Below, piece by piece: positions 48,878 to 55,715 of a stretch of DNA of 63,293 nucleotides. The DNA comes from an uncultured Prevotellaceae bacterium (GTDB lineage: Bacteria > Bacteroidota > Bacteroidia > Bacteroidales > Bacteroidaceae). The notes under the pieces are model-generated. The model was not told the DNA's origin and did not search any database. It saw nothing but the letters and a program-made list of their open reading frames with translations. The position numbers were made by a program, and so were the translations under genes. Location of the stretch: positions 1-63,293 of the forward strand of contig CACYXD010000019.1 in the NCBI GenBank assembly GCA_902778255.1, given 5' to 3'. Position 1 is the first letter of the stretch; every line of letters starts with the position of its first letter.

Positions 48878-50680
48878 TCATGCCAGTTGCAGGTCAAACA
48901 TCTTACGCAGTCGTGCTACGACCGGACTCTGACTCTCCATCAGCTCAAACTGCTCGCGTCGTGTCAGCACTTTAATACGGCCTTCGTTTTTGGCCACCCT
49001 GATATTGAGCGTGATAGAGGCATTGTGCAGATAGATCTTCAGCGTGTTCATGATGCTGCCCTTGATGGCTTCCATCTCGTCCTTCACAATCTGATTAGGC
49101 ACCTCCACCTCCACGTCTGGCATCTCGAGAATCACCGGATTGAGGTTTTTCATTCGCGTGGCAATGCCGCTGAGCTTGGGTGGCATACGGTTGCACATCG
49201 ACATCCACTGCAGCTCCAGTTCCTCCTGGGTGAAGTTCTCGTTCTCTTCGTTGTTCGAGACGATAGGCGACGTGCCTGGCAATATCTGCATCTTGGAAGC
49301 TTGCGAGACCCCTTTGAGCTTGTTCCACGACAGTCCGATGTTCGATATCTTCATCGTCGGCTTGGCGTCCGCAGTCCCATTGGTGCTGGTCTGGTGCTCA
49401 GCCTCCTGCTTCTGATTATTGTTTCTTTCTTCTTTCTTTGTACGATCAGCGCCAACACCTGCGGCCACCTGCTTAGCCGGCTTCTGTGTCGATGTTGTCT
49501 GCTGTATCAGTTGCTTAAACAGGGATTTCAATCTTCTGGGCCTACGCCCACTGACAGCCCCTTCGTCGGGCTGTGTCAGCTGTGCCACCTCGATGAGCGT
49601 CAGTTCCACCAGCAGTCGTTTGTTGTTCGACTGGCGGTAGTTGATGTCGCATTGGTTCATCAGTTTCAGCGCACCATAGAGGAAACGGGTATCTGCCCGC
49701 TGTGCCTGCTCAGTATAGCGCTGCTTAGCTTGATCGCTCACCTCCAGCAGAGGCAGCGTCTGCGGGTCTTTCGCCATCAGCACGTTTCTTACGTGCTTGG
49801 CCAGTCCCTGAACGAGCAGACCACCGTCAAATCCGTTGTTGATCACCGTGTTCAGCAGTACCATAATGTCGCTCACCTTATTCTGTATGGCCAGGTCTAT
49901 GATGCGGAAATAGTTGTCCGAATCCAGCACGTTCAGGTCTTCTATCACCTTCTGATAGGTGATGTTGCCCTGACAGAACGAGGCGGCCTGGTCAAAGATG
50001 GAGAGGGCGTCGCGCATACCGCCGTCGGCCTTCTCGGCAATCACGGCCAGCGCTTCATCCTCATAGGTGATACCCTCTTTCTGTGCCACGTACTTCAGGT
50101 GGTCAATGGTGTTCTGCACCGTCATACGCTCGAAGTCGTAGATCTGACAGCGACTCAGGATCGTGGGCAGTATCTTATGCTTCTCAGTGGTGGCCAGGAT
50201 GAAGATCACGTGTGCAGGGGGCTCCTCCAGCGTTTTCAGGAAAGCGTTGAAGGCAGCTGTCGAGAGCATGTGCACCTCGTCAATAATAAAGACCTTGTAT
50301 TTCCCTACCTGCGGCGGTATGCGGGTCTGCTCCATCAGCGTCTTAATATGCTCCACCGAGTTATTCGAGGCGGCGTCGAGCTCAAAGATGTTCAGCGAGC
50401 GCTGCTCGTTAAAGCTCTGACAGCTCTCGCACTCGTTGCACGCCTCGCCCTCTGCCGTGGGGTTCTGACAGTTGATGGCCTTTGCGAAAATACGCGCGCA
50501 GGTGGTCTTACCCACACCTCGCGGCCCGCAAAACAGATAGGCATGAGCCAGCTTGCCGCTCTTCACCGCATTTTTCAGCGTCGTGGTCAGCGCCAACTGC
50601 CCCACTACGGTATCAAACGACATCGGCCTGTATTTTCGTGCCGAAACAATATATTCCATTTTCTCGTTTTTGGTTTTCAT
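48878..50680 (-). CDS. dnaX: DNA polymerase III gamma/tau subunit
   Basis: Clamp-loader ATPase, 600 residues. The opening is EYIVSARKYRPMSFDTVVGQ. The Walker A is LFCGPRGVGKTTCARIFAKA, and the zinc-binding Cys are in INCQNPTAEGEACNECESCQ. Walker B is FIIDEVHMLS and the SRC motif TILSRCQIYDF. The C-terminal 230 residues are less conserved (linker with QKQEAEHQTSTNG) and end in a tau-type domain. The ATG at 50680 is preferred because a TTG two codons upstream is part of the -7 element. First gene of an eight-gene operon. A slippery site for gamma was not identified. Confidence 0.96.
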   Translation of the reverse strand: MKTKNEKMEYIVSARKYRPMSFDTVVGQLALTTTLKNAVKSGKLAHAYLFCGPRGVGKTTCARIFAKAINCQNPTAEGEACNECESCQSFNEQRSLNIFELDAASNNSVEHIKTLMEQTRIPPQVGKYKVFIIDEVHMLSTAAFNAFLKTLEEPPAHVIFILATTEKHKILPTILSRCQIYDFERMTVQNTIDHLKYVAQKEGITYEDEALAVIAEKADGGMRDALSIFDQAASFCQGNITYQKVIEDLNVLDSDNYFRIIDLAIQNKVSDIMVLLNTVINNGFDGGLLVQGLAKHVRNVLMAKDPQTLPLLEVSDQAKQRYTEQAQRADTRFLYGALKLMNQCDINYRQSNNKRLLVELTLIEVAQLTQPDEGAVSGRRPRRLKSLFKQLIQQTTSTQKPAKQVAAGVGADRTKKEERNNNQKQEAEHQTSTNGTADAKPTMKISNIGLSWNKLKGVSQASKMQILPGTSPIVSNNEENENFTQEELELQWMSMCNRMPPKLSGIATRMKNLNPVILEMPDVEVEVPNQIVKDEMEAIKGSIMNTLKIYLHNASITLNIRVAKNEGRIKVLTRREQFELMESQSPVVARLRKMFDLQLA

Positions 50681-50683
50681 CGG

Positions 50684-50691
50684 CAAAGGTA
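50684..50691 (-). promoter_or_regulatory. -7 promoter element of the dnaX operon
   Basis: CAAAGGTA on the plus strand is TACCTTTG on the minus strand. It ends 3 nt before the dnaX ATG, so the mRNA should be leaderless. Confidence 0.75.
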
Positions 50692-50815
50692 CAAATTATT
50701 GGGCGAACCACAAAGGATTAGCCCAATTTTTGACATTGTTTAAAGGTGCTCCTCACGGACTCGCCGCGCGCCCCTGTCTTCCACGTTTTTCTGACTGGTC
50801 TCATCATCAGGAAGG

Positions 50816-50899
50816 CTATTTTTCTTTCGTTTCCTTAAAATCATCCTTCACTGCCAAGGCAACCACAGAAACAATGTAAATCCAAAATAATGCATCCAT
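50816..50899 (-). CDS. possible 27-residue membrane peptide
   Basis: A minus-strand frame ATG 50899 to TAG 50816 reads MDALFWIYIVSVVALAVKDD and then FKETKEK: one hydrophobic helix plus a charged tail, the shape of known small membrane proteins. It lies in the 300-bp gap between the WYL gene and dnaX, downstream of the terminator at 50941. No clear -7 box was found, so it may be chance. Confidence 0.3.
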   Translation of the reverse strand: MDALFWIYIVSVVALAVKDDFKETKEK

Positions 50900-50940
50900 A
50901 ATCTAAAAGTTTTAGTTTGACATATTTGATTTCTGGATGC

Positions 50941-50978
50941 AAAATAAAAGAGAGGGTGTCCCAAAAGTCAGGACACCC
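50941..50978 (-). terminator. intrinsic terminator of the WYL operon
   Basis: On the minus strand GGGTGTCC (50978-50971) pairs with GGACACCC (50961-50954) across a 9-nt loop. TCTCTTTTATTTT follows. Confidence 0.8.
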
Positions 50979-50987
50979 CGCAAAAAT

Positions 50988-51878
50988 TTAATATCTTTTA
51001 AGCATTTCGGCTATCATCCCCCGCATTTTCTCGCGCAAATCCTGTGGTTCGAGCACTTCGATGCCGTTGCTGTGGCGCAGCAGTTCGCCAAGGAAATCAC
51101 TGGTGGGACGGAGGTCATAGGAGAAATCCGTATAGTCTGGCGTTGATTCCAGCTCGTGCTGCGAGTGGTGCAGGGGAAGTGTGCGTAGATAGTTTGGCAT
51201 CCAATTGTGTGCACGGACCACGACATGCGCCATGGGCGTATCATTGGTCAGCACGCCAAAATACTCAGAGAAATAGGCCTGCGCAGAGAAGTCGGTAGGC
51301 ATCTCGAAGACCTCGTCCGCCAGTTCCATCATCGTCATGCGGTCGAGGGCATAGATGCGCATCTGGTCCTCGTCGTTAAGCGCCAACAGATACCAGCGCT
51401 GATGAAACAGCTTCAGGGCATAGGGGGACACTACTTTCTCGTAGCCCTCGGCCTCAAACTTCTTGTAGCCGATGTACAAGCGGTGATTGCTCTTAATAGC
51501 GTTGATGATGGTGACGAGATACTGTTCACCAGCAGGAGCATTCTCAAGCACCAGTCGCTCCTTCACGGCAGCGCTGTCGGCCAGCACGCCATGCACGGTG
51601 AGCGTCGAGAATAGCCAACTCTCAATGCTGTCGTCGCTGAGCATCTCCTTGTTGCTGATGAAGTACTTATACGTCTTTGGCTCGCAGTCAATGATGATGC
51701 CAAACATATCGAGAATGGCATCGCGATGACGATTGAACGACGAGCGCTGCAGTGGGTTGCCATCGGCCACGCCATCGTCAATCCACTTCCGGTTCAGTTC
51801 GTTGATGGTCAGCCCATTATAGCTTCTAAGCGTATTGATGATCCAGATGTACTGGTGAAAAATCTGAGCAGGTTTCAT
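50988..51878 (-). CDS. WYL-domain transcriptional regulator
   Basis: 296 residues. An N-terminal winged helix (NTLRSYNGLTINELNRKW) is followed by a WYL domain with LKLFHQRWYLLALNDEDQ and YALDRMTMMELADEVFEMP. Then comes a C-terminal WCX-like extension ending LEPQDLREKMRGMIAEMLK. WYL proteins sense ligands or nucleic acids and often regulate DNA-damage or defence genes; no defence locus is adjacent. The ATG at 51878 overlaps the MmcQ gene stop by 4 nt, so the two are coupled. Confidence 0.88.
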   Translation of the reverse strand: MKPAQIFHQYIWIINTLRSYNGLTINELNRKWIDDGVADGNPLQRSSFNRHRDAILDMFGIIIDCEPKTYKYFISNKEMLSDDSIESWLFSTLTVHGVLADSAAVKERLVLENAPAGEQYLVTIINAIKSNHRLYIGYKKFEAEGYEKVVSPYALKLFHQRWYLLALNDEDQMRIYALDRMTMMELADEVFEMPTDFSAQAYFSEYFGVLTNDTPMAHVVVRAHNWMPNYLRTLPLHHSQHELESTPDYTDFSYDLRPTSDFLGELLRHSNGIEVLEPQDLREKMRGMIAEMLKRY

Positions 51879-52249
51879 ATTAAATACTTCTGTCGTATTG
51901 CTTTTGGCAATTTTGACGCCACAAGTTGATAGGACTCGCGAATCCATTCATGAACCAGCGAATCGTCCAACAGCTCGTAATACACGTCGCTCCAGTGCTT
52001 TTTATTCCAATGCCAAGCGGGAGTTACGGCAGAGAACTGACTGCGAAGCGCTTCGTTCCTTTCAGGCGAAAGTTTCAAGGCCAGCCTGGGCTCAGAAGAC
52101 TCCTTCATATCATGCTCTCCCCCACCCAGCCAAAGGCATACGAATATTTTTCCCTCCAGACGGAAGGTCAAGATGTCATCGCCAAACGGCTGGTCTTCTG
52201 TCACGCCAAGGAGTGACAATGTGTAATCTCTTACTTCTTCTATGTTCAT
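51875..52249 (-). CDS. MmcQ/YjbR-family protein
   Basis: A 124-residue protein of the MmcQ/YjbR fold, a small DNA-binding-like domain. The start MNIEEVRDYTLSLLGVTEDQ, then FGDDILTFRLEGKIFVCLW, ALKLSPERNEALRSQF, and HWNKKHWSDVYY are family-typical. The role is unknown in general. Upstream gene of the pair with the WYL regulator. Just upstream, on the plus strand, is a kinase-like gene fragment (52256). Confidence 0.9.
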   Translation of the reverse strand: MNIEEVRDYTLSLLGVTEDQPFGDDILTFRLEGKIFVCLWLGGGEHDMKESSEPRLALKLSPERNEALRSQFSAVTPAWHWNKKHWSDVYYELLDDSLVHEWIRESYQLVASKLPKAIRQKYLI

Positions 52250-52255
52250 TGTACA

Positions 52256-52361
52256 AATCTTATCAATCTTGTCGACTACATCCAGACCGGCGAGGGCGAC
52301 CTTTGGATCGACTTGGGCGAATTTTCCTACGGTGTCCCAAAGTGGGACCTGGCGCTACTAA
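52256..52361 (+). pseudogene. remnant of a phosphotransferase (APH/choline kinase-like) gene
   Basis: A plus-strand frame reads NLINLVDYIQTGEGDLWIDL and then GEFSYGVPKWDLALLTILL. This resembles the segment after the HGD motif in aminoglycoside/choline phosphotransferases, with the metal-binding Asp in IDLGEFSYG and the xxDLA end. There is no start codon, N-lobe or C-terminus; flanking genes abut on both sides. About 35 codons remain. Confidence 0.5.
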
Positions 52362-52970
52362 CTATTCTGCTTCCCCGCCAAACTCGTTATAGGACACGTT
52401 CTCAGGCTTCCATTTATCTTTCGGCGTAGGCTGTTCTGCAGGATGGCCAATGGCAATGACGCACAGGGGGACAATGGTCTCAGGCAATTTCAGCGCCTTT
52501 GAAACCTCAGCTACGCGATCTTCCATCGGGTAGCAACCAGTCCACACAGCACCAAGTCCAAGGGCATTGGCTGCCAACAGGATGTTCTCAGTAGCTGCCG
52601 AGCAGTCCTGAACCCAGAAAGCCTGTGCCGGCCCCTGCATGGCCTTGTCCATATTGCCACATACCACAATGGCAACACCTGCCTGCTTGATCAGACCTCG
52701 GCGACCAGCAAGTTCGGCCAACTTTGTCTTGTCTGTGACAGCCACAAAATGCCAGGGTTGCTTGTTGACAGCTGTAGGGGCAGCCATACCTGCACGGAGC
52801 ATCGTCTCGATGTCAGCCTTTGAGACTGGCTCATTGGTATACTGACGGATGCTGGTCCGTGTCATAATGTTGTTGATGGCAACTTGCACATCCTTGTTCT
52901 CTTCTTTCTGTTGGGCTGAAACAGTCATTACACCCATCATTGCCATAAGGCATACAACATTTTTTTTCAT
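52362..52970 (-). CDS. nitroreductase-family protein with signal peptide
   Basis: FMN-dependent NAD(P)H reductase fold, 202 residues. RTSIRQYTNEPVSKADIETM, AGMAAPTAVNKQPWHFVAV and GLGAVWTGCYPMEDRVAEV are family motifs. An N-terminal MKKNVVCLMAMMGVMTVSAQ looks like a cleavable signal peptide, which is unusual, since these enzymes are normally cytosolic. It may therefore act in the periplasm. Likely last gene of the minus-strand operon that starts with the DUF4250 gene. Confidence 0.9.
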   Translation of the reverse strand: MKKNVVCLMAMMGVMTVSAQQKEENKDVQVAINNIMTRTSIRQYTNEPVSKADIETMLRAGMAAPTAVNKQPWHFVAVTDKTKLAELAGRRGLIKQAGVAIVVCGNMDKAMQGPAQAFWVQDCSAATENILLAANALGLGAVWTGCYPMEDRVAEVSKALKLPETIVPLCVIAIGHPAEQPTPKDKWKPENVSYNEFGGEAE

Positions 52971-53016
52971 ATCAGTGTAGTTTTTGAATATTGGATATTA
53001 TTTCAGTTGCTTTCCG

Positions 53017-53088
53017 TCAGAGAAAACATAAAGCTATCAGCGAGAAGCCGACAATCTTGTAGATGGTTTTTGCTTTCTTCTGTGTCAT
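53017..53088 (-). CDS. possible 23-residue membrane peptide, coupled
   Basis: ATG 53088 overlaps the stop of the upstream gene as ATGA. The frame reads MTQKKAKTIYKIVGFSLIAL and then CFL before TGA. A basic N-terminus plus one hydrophobic helix is typical of small inner-membrane peptides or a truncated longer gene. The translational coupling makes it more credible than chance. Confidence 0.4.
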   Translation of the reverse strand: MTQKKAKTIYKIVGFSLIALCFL

Positions 53089-53336
53089 ATGTTTAGCATC
53101 TTTTCAAGTATCTCCACAGCCTTGGTGATATCCTCCTGAAACCTCTTGTGGTCACGGAGAAAGTCAGTCCTACCACCACTGATGGTATCATACAGTTCCT
53201 GGCTCATGTCATTGGCATAGTCAGAAATGGCCAACTCTATGTCATCCTTCTGCCAGTCGAGCGTAGAATGAACATAGATTCGCTGCTTCTGATGCAGGAA
53301 ACTATAGGCGGTCTCGATACTATCTTTTGTTATCAT
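53085..53336 (-). CDS. hypothetical protein (83 residues)
   Basis: A small acidic helical protein starting MITKDSIETAYSFLHQKQRI with YVHSTLDWQKDDIELAISDY and a C-terminal helix ITKAVEILEKMLNI. No family recognised. Its start overlaps the DUF4250 stop by 4 nt and its stop overlaps the next small frame by 4 nt, so it is the middle gene of a coupled set. Confidence 0.75.
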   Translation of the reverse strand: MITKDSIETAYSFLHQKQRIYVHSTLDWQKDDIELAISDYANDMSQELYDTISGGRTDFLRDHKRFQEDITKAVEILEKMLNI

Positions 53337-53542
53337 TTTGTTACTTTATCATAACCTATCGGGCGGAATTGCTTTTGTTTCTCACTATACACAAATCCAT
53401 GCTCGTATAGGTAGTTCTTTATCTCTTTTGGCTCCGTTCCGAAGTTATAGCACAGCACTTCCAGCGTGTCAAACTCCTCGTCTCTCAGGAGCATGTTCAC
53501 GCTTGAAACCAGTATGGCAGGATCTTTCGGCAGGTAGTCCAT
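53333..53542 (-). CDS. DUF4250 protein
   Basis: 69 residues matching the small DUF4250 family: MDYLPKDPAILVSSVNMLLR, then LEVLCYNFGTEPKEIKNYLY and FVYSEKQKQFRPIGYD. Predicted helical, winged-helix-like; function unknown. First gene of the operon DUF4250-hypothetical-peptide-nitroreductase, preceded by a structured 5' leader of about 100 nt. Confidence 0.88.
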   Translation of the reverse strand: MDYLPKDPAILVSSVNMLLRDEEFDTLEVLCYNFGTEPKEIKNYLYEHGFVYSEKQKQFRPIGYDKVTK

Positions 53543-53641
53543 ATCACAAATTATTTTAAATCATAGGGCAAGAACGGTGCAAACCAAATGTAATAGAGCT
53601 TGCTCTAATTGCTGAGGTGCAGCCCGTTCTCGCAAAATTTA
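53543..53641 (-). promoter_or_regulatory. structured 5' leader of the DUF4250 operon
   Basis: Between the -7 box and the start codon, GCGAGAACGG (53633-53624) pairs with CCGTTCTTGC (53577-53568), ten pairs including one G-U. The enclosed 46 nt contain the hairpin TAGAG-CAAG-CTCTA (53607-53594) and two single-stranded TGCACC words. This looks like a small riboswitch or protein-binding leader, but I cannot match it to a known class. Confidence 0.45.
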
Positions 53642-53645
53642 TTTG

Positions 53646-53653
53646 CAAAGGTA
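53646..53653 (-). promoter_or_regulatory. -7 promoter element of the DUF4250 operon
   Basis: CAAAGGTA on the plus strand is TACCTTTG on the minus strand, about 100 nt before the DUF4250 start. It is divergent to the promoter at 53676. Confidence 0.7.
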
Positions 53654-53675
53654 CGAAAAAGTGAATAATATTTGC

Positions 53676-53683
53676 TACCTTTG
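53676..53683 (+). promoter_or_regulatory. -7 promoter element of the rhodanese remnant and crcB
   Basis: TACCTTTG lies 26 nt before the remnant start codon and is probably still used for crcB. Confidence 0.65.
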
Positions 53684-53709
53684 TAGCTGATTTTGAGAAT
53701 TATTAGGAA

Positions 53710-53897
53710 ATGAAGAAGATTCTGACCCTCTTATTGGCTATCCTCGGACTGAACGCAGCGTGCAGCCAGAATTTTGAAAACAATGAAGTGAAGGAGTTTG
53801 CCGAACTGATGTCGGCTATAAGTGTGTGAACCTTAAAGGTGGCATCCTCGCATGGAAAGAGGCAAATATGCCAGTGATTAAAGAAGATGTCAAGTAG
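53710..53897 (+). pseudogene. internally deleted rhodanese-domain lipoprotein
   Basis: The 5' part encodes a lipoprotein signal (MKKILTLLLAILGLNAACSQ) and NFENNEVKEFAELMS, then runs into TGA at 53827. The 3' part in another frame, from 53814, reads GYKCVNLKGGILAWKEANMP and then VIKEDVK with TAG at 53895, the usual end of a rhodanese domain. The catalytic Cys loop and about 60 central residues are missing. An out-of-frame internal deletion is the simplest explanation. Confidence 0.7.
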
Positions 53898-53903
53898 AAA
53901 ATA

Positions 53904-54269
53904 ATGAAGATATTACTCTTAGTCTGCATCGGCAGCTTCTTTGGAGGCGGCGCACGCTATCTGGTCGGCAAGGTTGTGCAGTCGTGGATAGCCGTCTCGT
54001 TTCCTTGGGGCACGATGGCTGTCAATGTCATTGGCTGTTTCCTGATAGGCCTGCTTTCAGGACTGTCGCTTGGAGGACAGATTTCACCCACTACGAAGCT
54101 GGTTTTGGTGACAGGCTTTTGTGGTGGCTTCACTACGTTCTCGACGTTTATGAACGAGAATCTGCTGTTAGGTCGCGACGGAGCAATGCTTTCCGCTATG
54201 CTATATACATTGCTTAGCCTCGCCCTCGGGCAAATCGCCGTCATCATTGGTTATCAAATTGTGAAATAA
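53904..54269 (+). CDS. crcB: fluoride ion channel CrcB/Fluc
   Basis: Fluoride exporter of 121 residues with four helices. GSFFGGGARYLVGKV, FPWGTMAVNVIGCFLIGLL and VTGFCGGFTTFSTFMNENLL are the family signatures, including the Asn and the Phe-box residues of the pore. No fluoride riboswitch is visible upstream; the gene follows the rhodanese remnant by 6 nt. Its stop overlaps the next start by one base. Confidence 0.95.
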   Translation: MKILLLVCIGSFFGGGARYLVGKVVQSWIAVSFPWGTMAVNVIGCFLIGLLSGLSLGGQISPTTKLVLVTGFCGGFTTFSTFMNENLLLGRDGAMLSAMLYTLLSLALGQIAVIIGYQIVK

Positions 54270-54607
54270 TGACACTTCGAGAACTCATAAATTCTGTGGA
54301 CTCTGAGCAGTACAGCGATTCTGCTTTGTACCAGAAGTTACATGAAATGAAGCCTGAATATGGCTCGAATAGGCATATTCAGGTGAAGCAAGTGAATGGT
54401 GAGGTCACTATTACCAACGTCCACGTCGGCTCTTTGGGCGATATTCTGACTTACCAAATTGACGTGGCTCCAGACCTGCAGATATCAAAGACACAATTGT
54501 TGGATGAAATCCTCAAAGAGATGTCATCGAACACCTTCAGCGATGAAGAACTGGCTGAGTTCTGGGATGATTTTGACAACCTGCAAAAAGCAAAGATAGT
54601 AAGATAA
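54269..54607 (+). CDS. hypothetical protein (112 residues)
   Basis: Cytosolic-looking acidic protein starting MTLRELINSVDSEQYSDSAL, with QVKQVNGEVTITNVHVGSLG, YQIDVAPDLQISKTQLLDEI and a helical C-terminus. Not recognised. TAATG overlap couples it to crcB. Its 3' end abuts the remnant of an oxidase-like gene on the other strand. Confidence 0.7.
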   Translation: MTLRELINSVDSEQYSDSALYQKLHEMKPEYGSNRHIQVKQVNGEVTITNVHVGSLGDILTYQIDVAPDLQISKTQLLDEILKEMSSNTFSDEELAEFWDDFDNLQKAKIVR

Positions 54608-54715
54608 AAAGAATGGGCTCCCATCTGATTTAGTCATGCTGACTGTAATGTATGGAGCCTTATCCAACACCTCCAATGCGAAGGTAGCATCCATCTCTCT
54701 ACTAGCTTTTCTCAT
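54608..54715 (-). pseudogene. 5' remnant of a pyridoxamine 5'-phosphate oxidase-family gene
   Basis: A minus-strand frame from ATG 54715 reads MRKASREMDATFALEVLDKA and then PYITVSMTKSDGSPF. This is the usual N-terminus of flavin-binding PNPOx-like proteins, which normally continue with YGxPLS and about 110 more residues. Homology stops near 54610 where the frame meets the opposing 112-residue gene. Only about 35 codons remain. Confidence 0.55.
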
Positions 54716-54802
54716 AGTCCTAATCTTCCACTTCACAATGCAGGAATCCCATTTCCCTTGCATTTTCCTCATTCATCATCAAGGGACTCTCCCTTGCTAT
54801 AC

Positions 54803-55078
54803 TCAAGAAATCAGAGCAATGAGCGCTATCTGTGCCAACAAAATCAAAGGCAGGCCATACTTGAACTTCTTGTGTTGGGTCTTATGATGCCAAACCTTCA
54901 TACCGAGTAATGCGCCAATGCTTCCACCAATGACTGCAAGTATCAGCAAGGTTGCCTCCGATATGCGCCAGCTTCCTTGCTTAGCCTCGAGTTTATCGAT
55001 GCCATAGAGGAGGAAAGTGACCACGTTGATGATGACGCAGTAAATCAGGACGATATGTAGAAGACTCAGTTCTTTCAT
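54803..55078 (-). CDS. DUF1294 membrane protein
   Basis: 91 residues with three helices: LHIVLIYCVIINVVTFLLYG, the DUF1294 core DKLEAKQGSWRISEATLLIL and GGSIGALLGMKVWHHKTQHK, then FKYGLPLILLAQIALIAL. Function unknown. Overlaps the stop of the upstream gene by one base (two-gene operon). Confidence 0.92.
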   Translation of the reverse strand: MKELSLLHIVLIYCVIINVVTFLLYGIDKLEAKQGSWRISEATLLILAVIGGSIGALLGMKVWHHKTQHKKFKYGLPLILLAQIALIALIS

Positions 55079-55611
55079 CAGTTCATCTTGGTCATGTGAT
55101 ACCCCATCCTGTTCAACTGCATAGCGGCTCCAAACAAGTAGAGTTGGTGCAGACAGGAAACGTAGGCATTGAAAGCCTCTTTTGTCCCTGGTTCAATGTT
55201 CTGACGACGAAGTGCATTATATACACGAGAAGCACATTCACCTACCAGTTTCTCCAAGGCAGTATAATCAATGCCTCTCAGCAACAGCACCTCTTCACGG
55301 ATATATTCATCCATAGCATCATAGCCTCTCTTGTCTCTCATGTAGGCATAGAGGTCATCAATCTTTGAGTAGATTTCCCATTCAGCATCCCAGAACTTAG
55401 CAATGGCCATGCCAATATACATCATCCAACCGAGGGAAGTGGATGGGAAGTCATTGAACTCCTTGATGCCGTCTGGAATGTAAGCTTTTGCTATCTGCTC
55501 CCACTTCTCTTCAACATCGGGACATTCTGGCAAACGAGCATCAATCTCATTCATTGACTGAAGGAACTGGTGCAAGTCCTGGTGTAATTGTTCTTCGAAT
55601 TGTTCTATCAT
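55078..55611 (-). CDS. conserved hypothetical protein (177 residues)
   Basis: A soluble, mostly helical protein rich in acidic and aromatic residues (NDFPSTSLGWMMYIGMAIAK, YDAMDEYIREEVLLLRGIDY). It ends in LHQLYLFGAAMQLNRMGYHM. I recognise similar proteins in Bacteroidales only as hypotheticals. First gene of the pair with DUF1294; -7 box 40 nt upstream. Confidence 0.75.
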   Translation of the reverse strand: MIEQFEEQLHQDLHQFLQSMNEIDARLPECPDVEEKWEQIAKAYIPDGIKEFNDFPSTSLGWMMYIGMAIAKFWDAEWEIYSKIDDLYAYMRDKRGYDAMDEYIREEVLLLRGIDYTALEKLVGECASRVYNALRRQNIEPGTKEAFNAYVSCLHQLYLFGAAMQLNRMGYHMTKMN

Positions 55612-55650
55612 CGTTATAGCATATTTTCAAGTATCTCGCAAATATATTTG

Positions 55651-55658
55651 CAAAGGTA
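55651..55658 (-). promoter_or_regulatory. -7 promoter element of the 55611 gene
   Basis: CAAAGGTA on the plus strand is TACCTTTG on the minus strand, 39 nt before the start codon. Confidence 0.7.
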
Positions 55659-55680
55659 GTCAAAAATCCCATATTTTTCG

Positions 55681-55688
55681 TAACTTTG
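55681..55688 (+). promoter_or_regulatory. -7 promoter element of the GAF/fRMsr gene
   Basis: TAACTTTG, 27 nt before the ATG at 55716. The following bases, TTTGCAGCGATTATTA, recur at the promoter at 57030. Confidence 0.7.
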
Positions 55689-55715
55689 CAGCGATTATTA
55701 ACATAATTAGACATT

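Noticed and set aside
48746-50743. Plus-strand frame of 665 codons opposite dnaX
   Set aside because: It is fully antisense to the conserved dnaX gene and its translation is His/Leu/Arg-rich without domains.
50941-50978. GGGTGTCC inverted repeat as an insertion-sequence end
   Set aside because: There is no transposase or second end, and its position and T-run fit a terminator.
53904-54269. Fluoride riboswitch upstream of crcB
   Set aside because: The preceding 200 bp are occupied by the rhodanese remnant and show no crcB-motif pattern.
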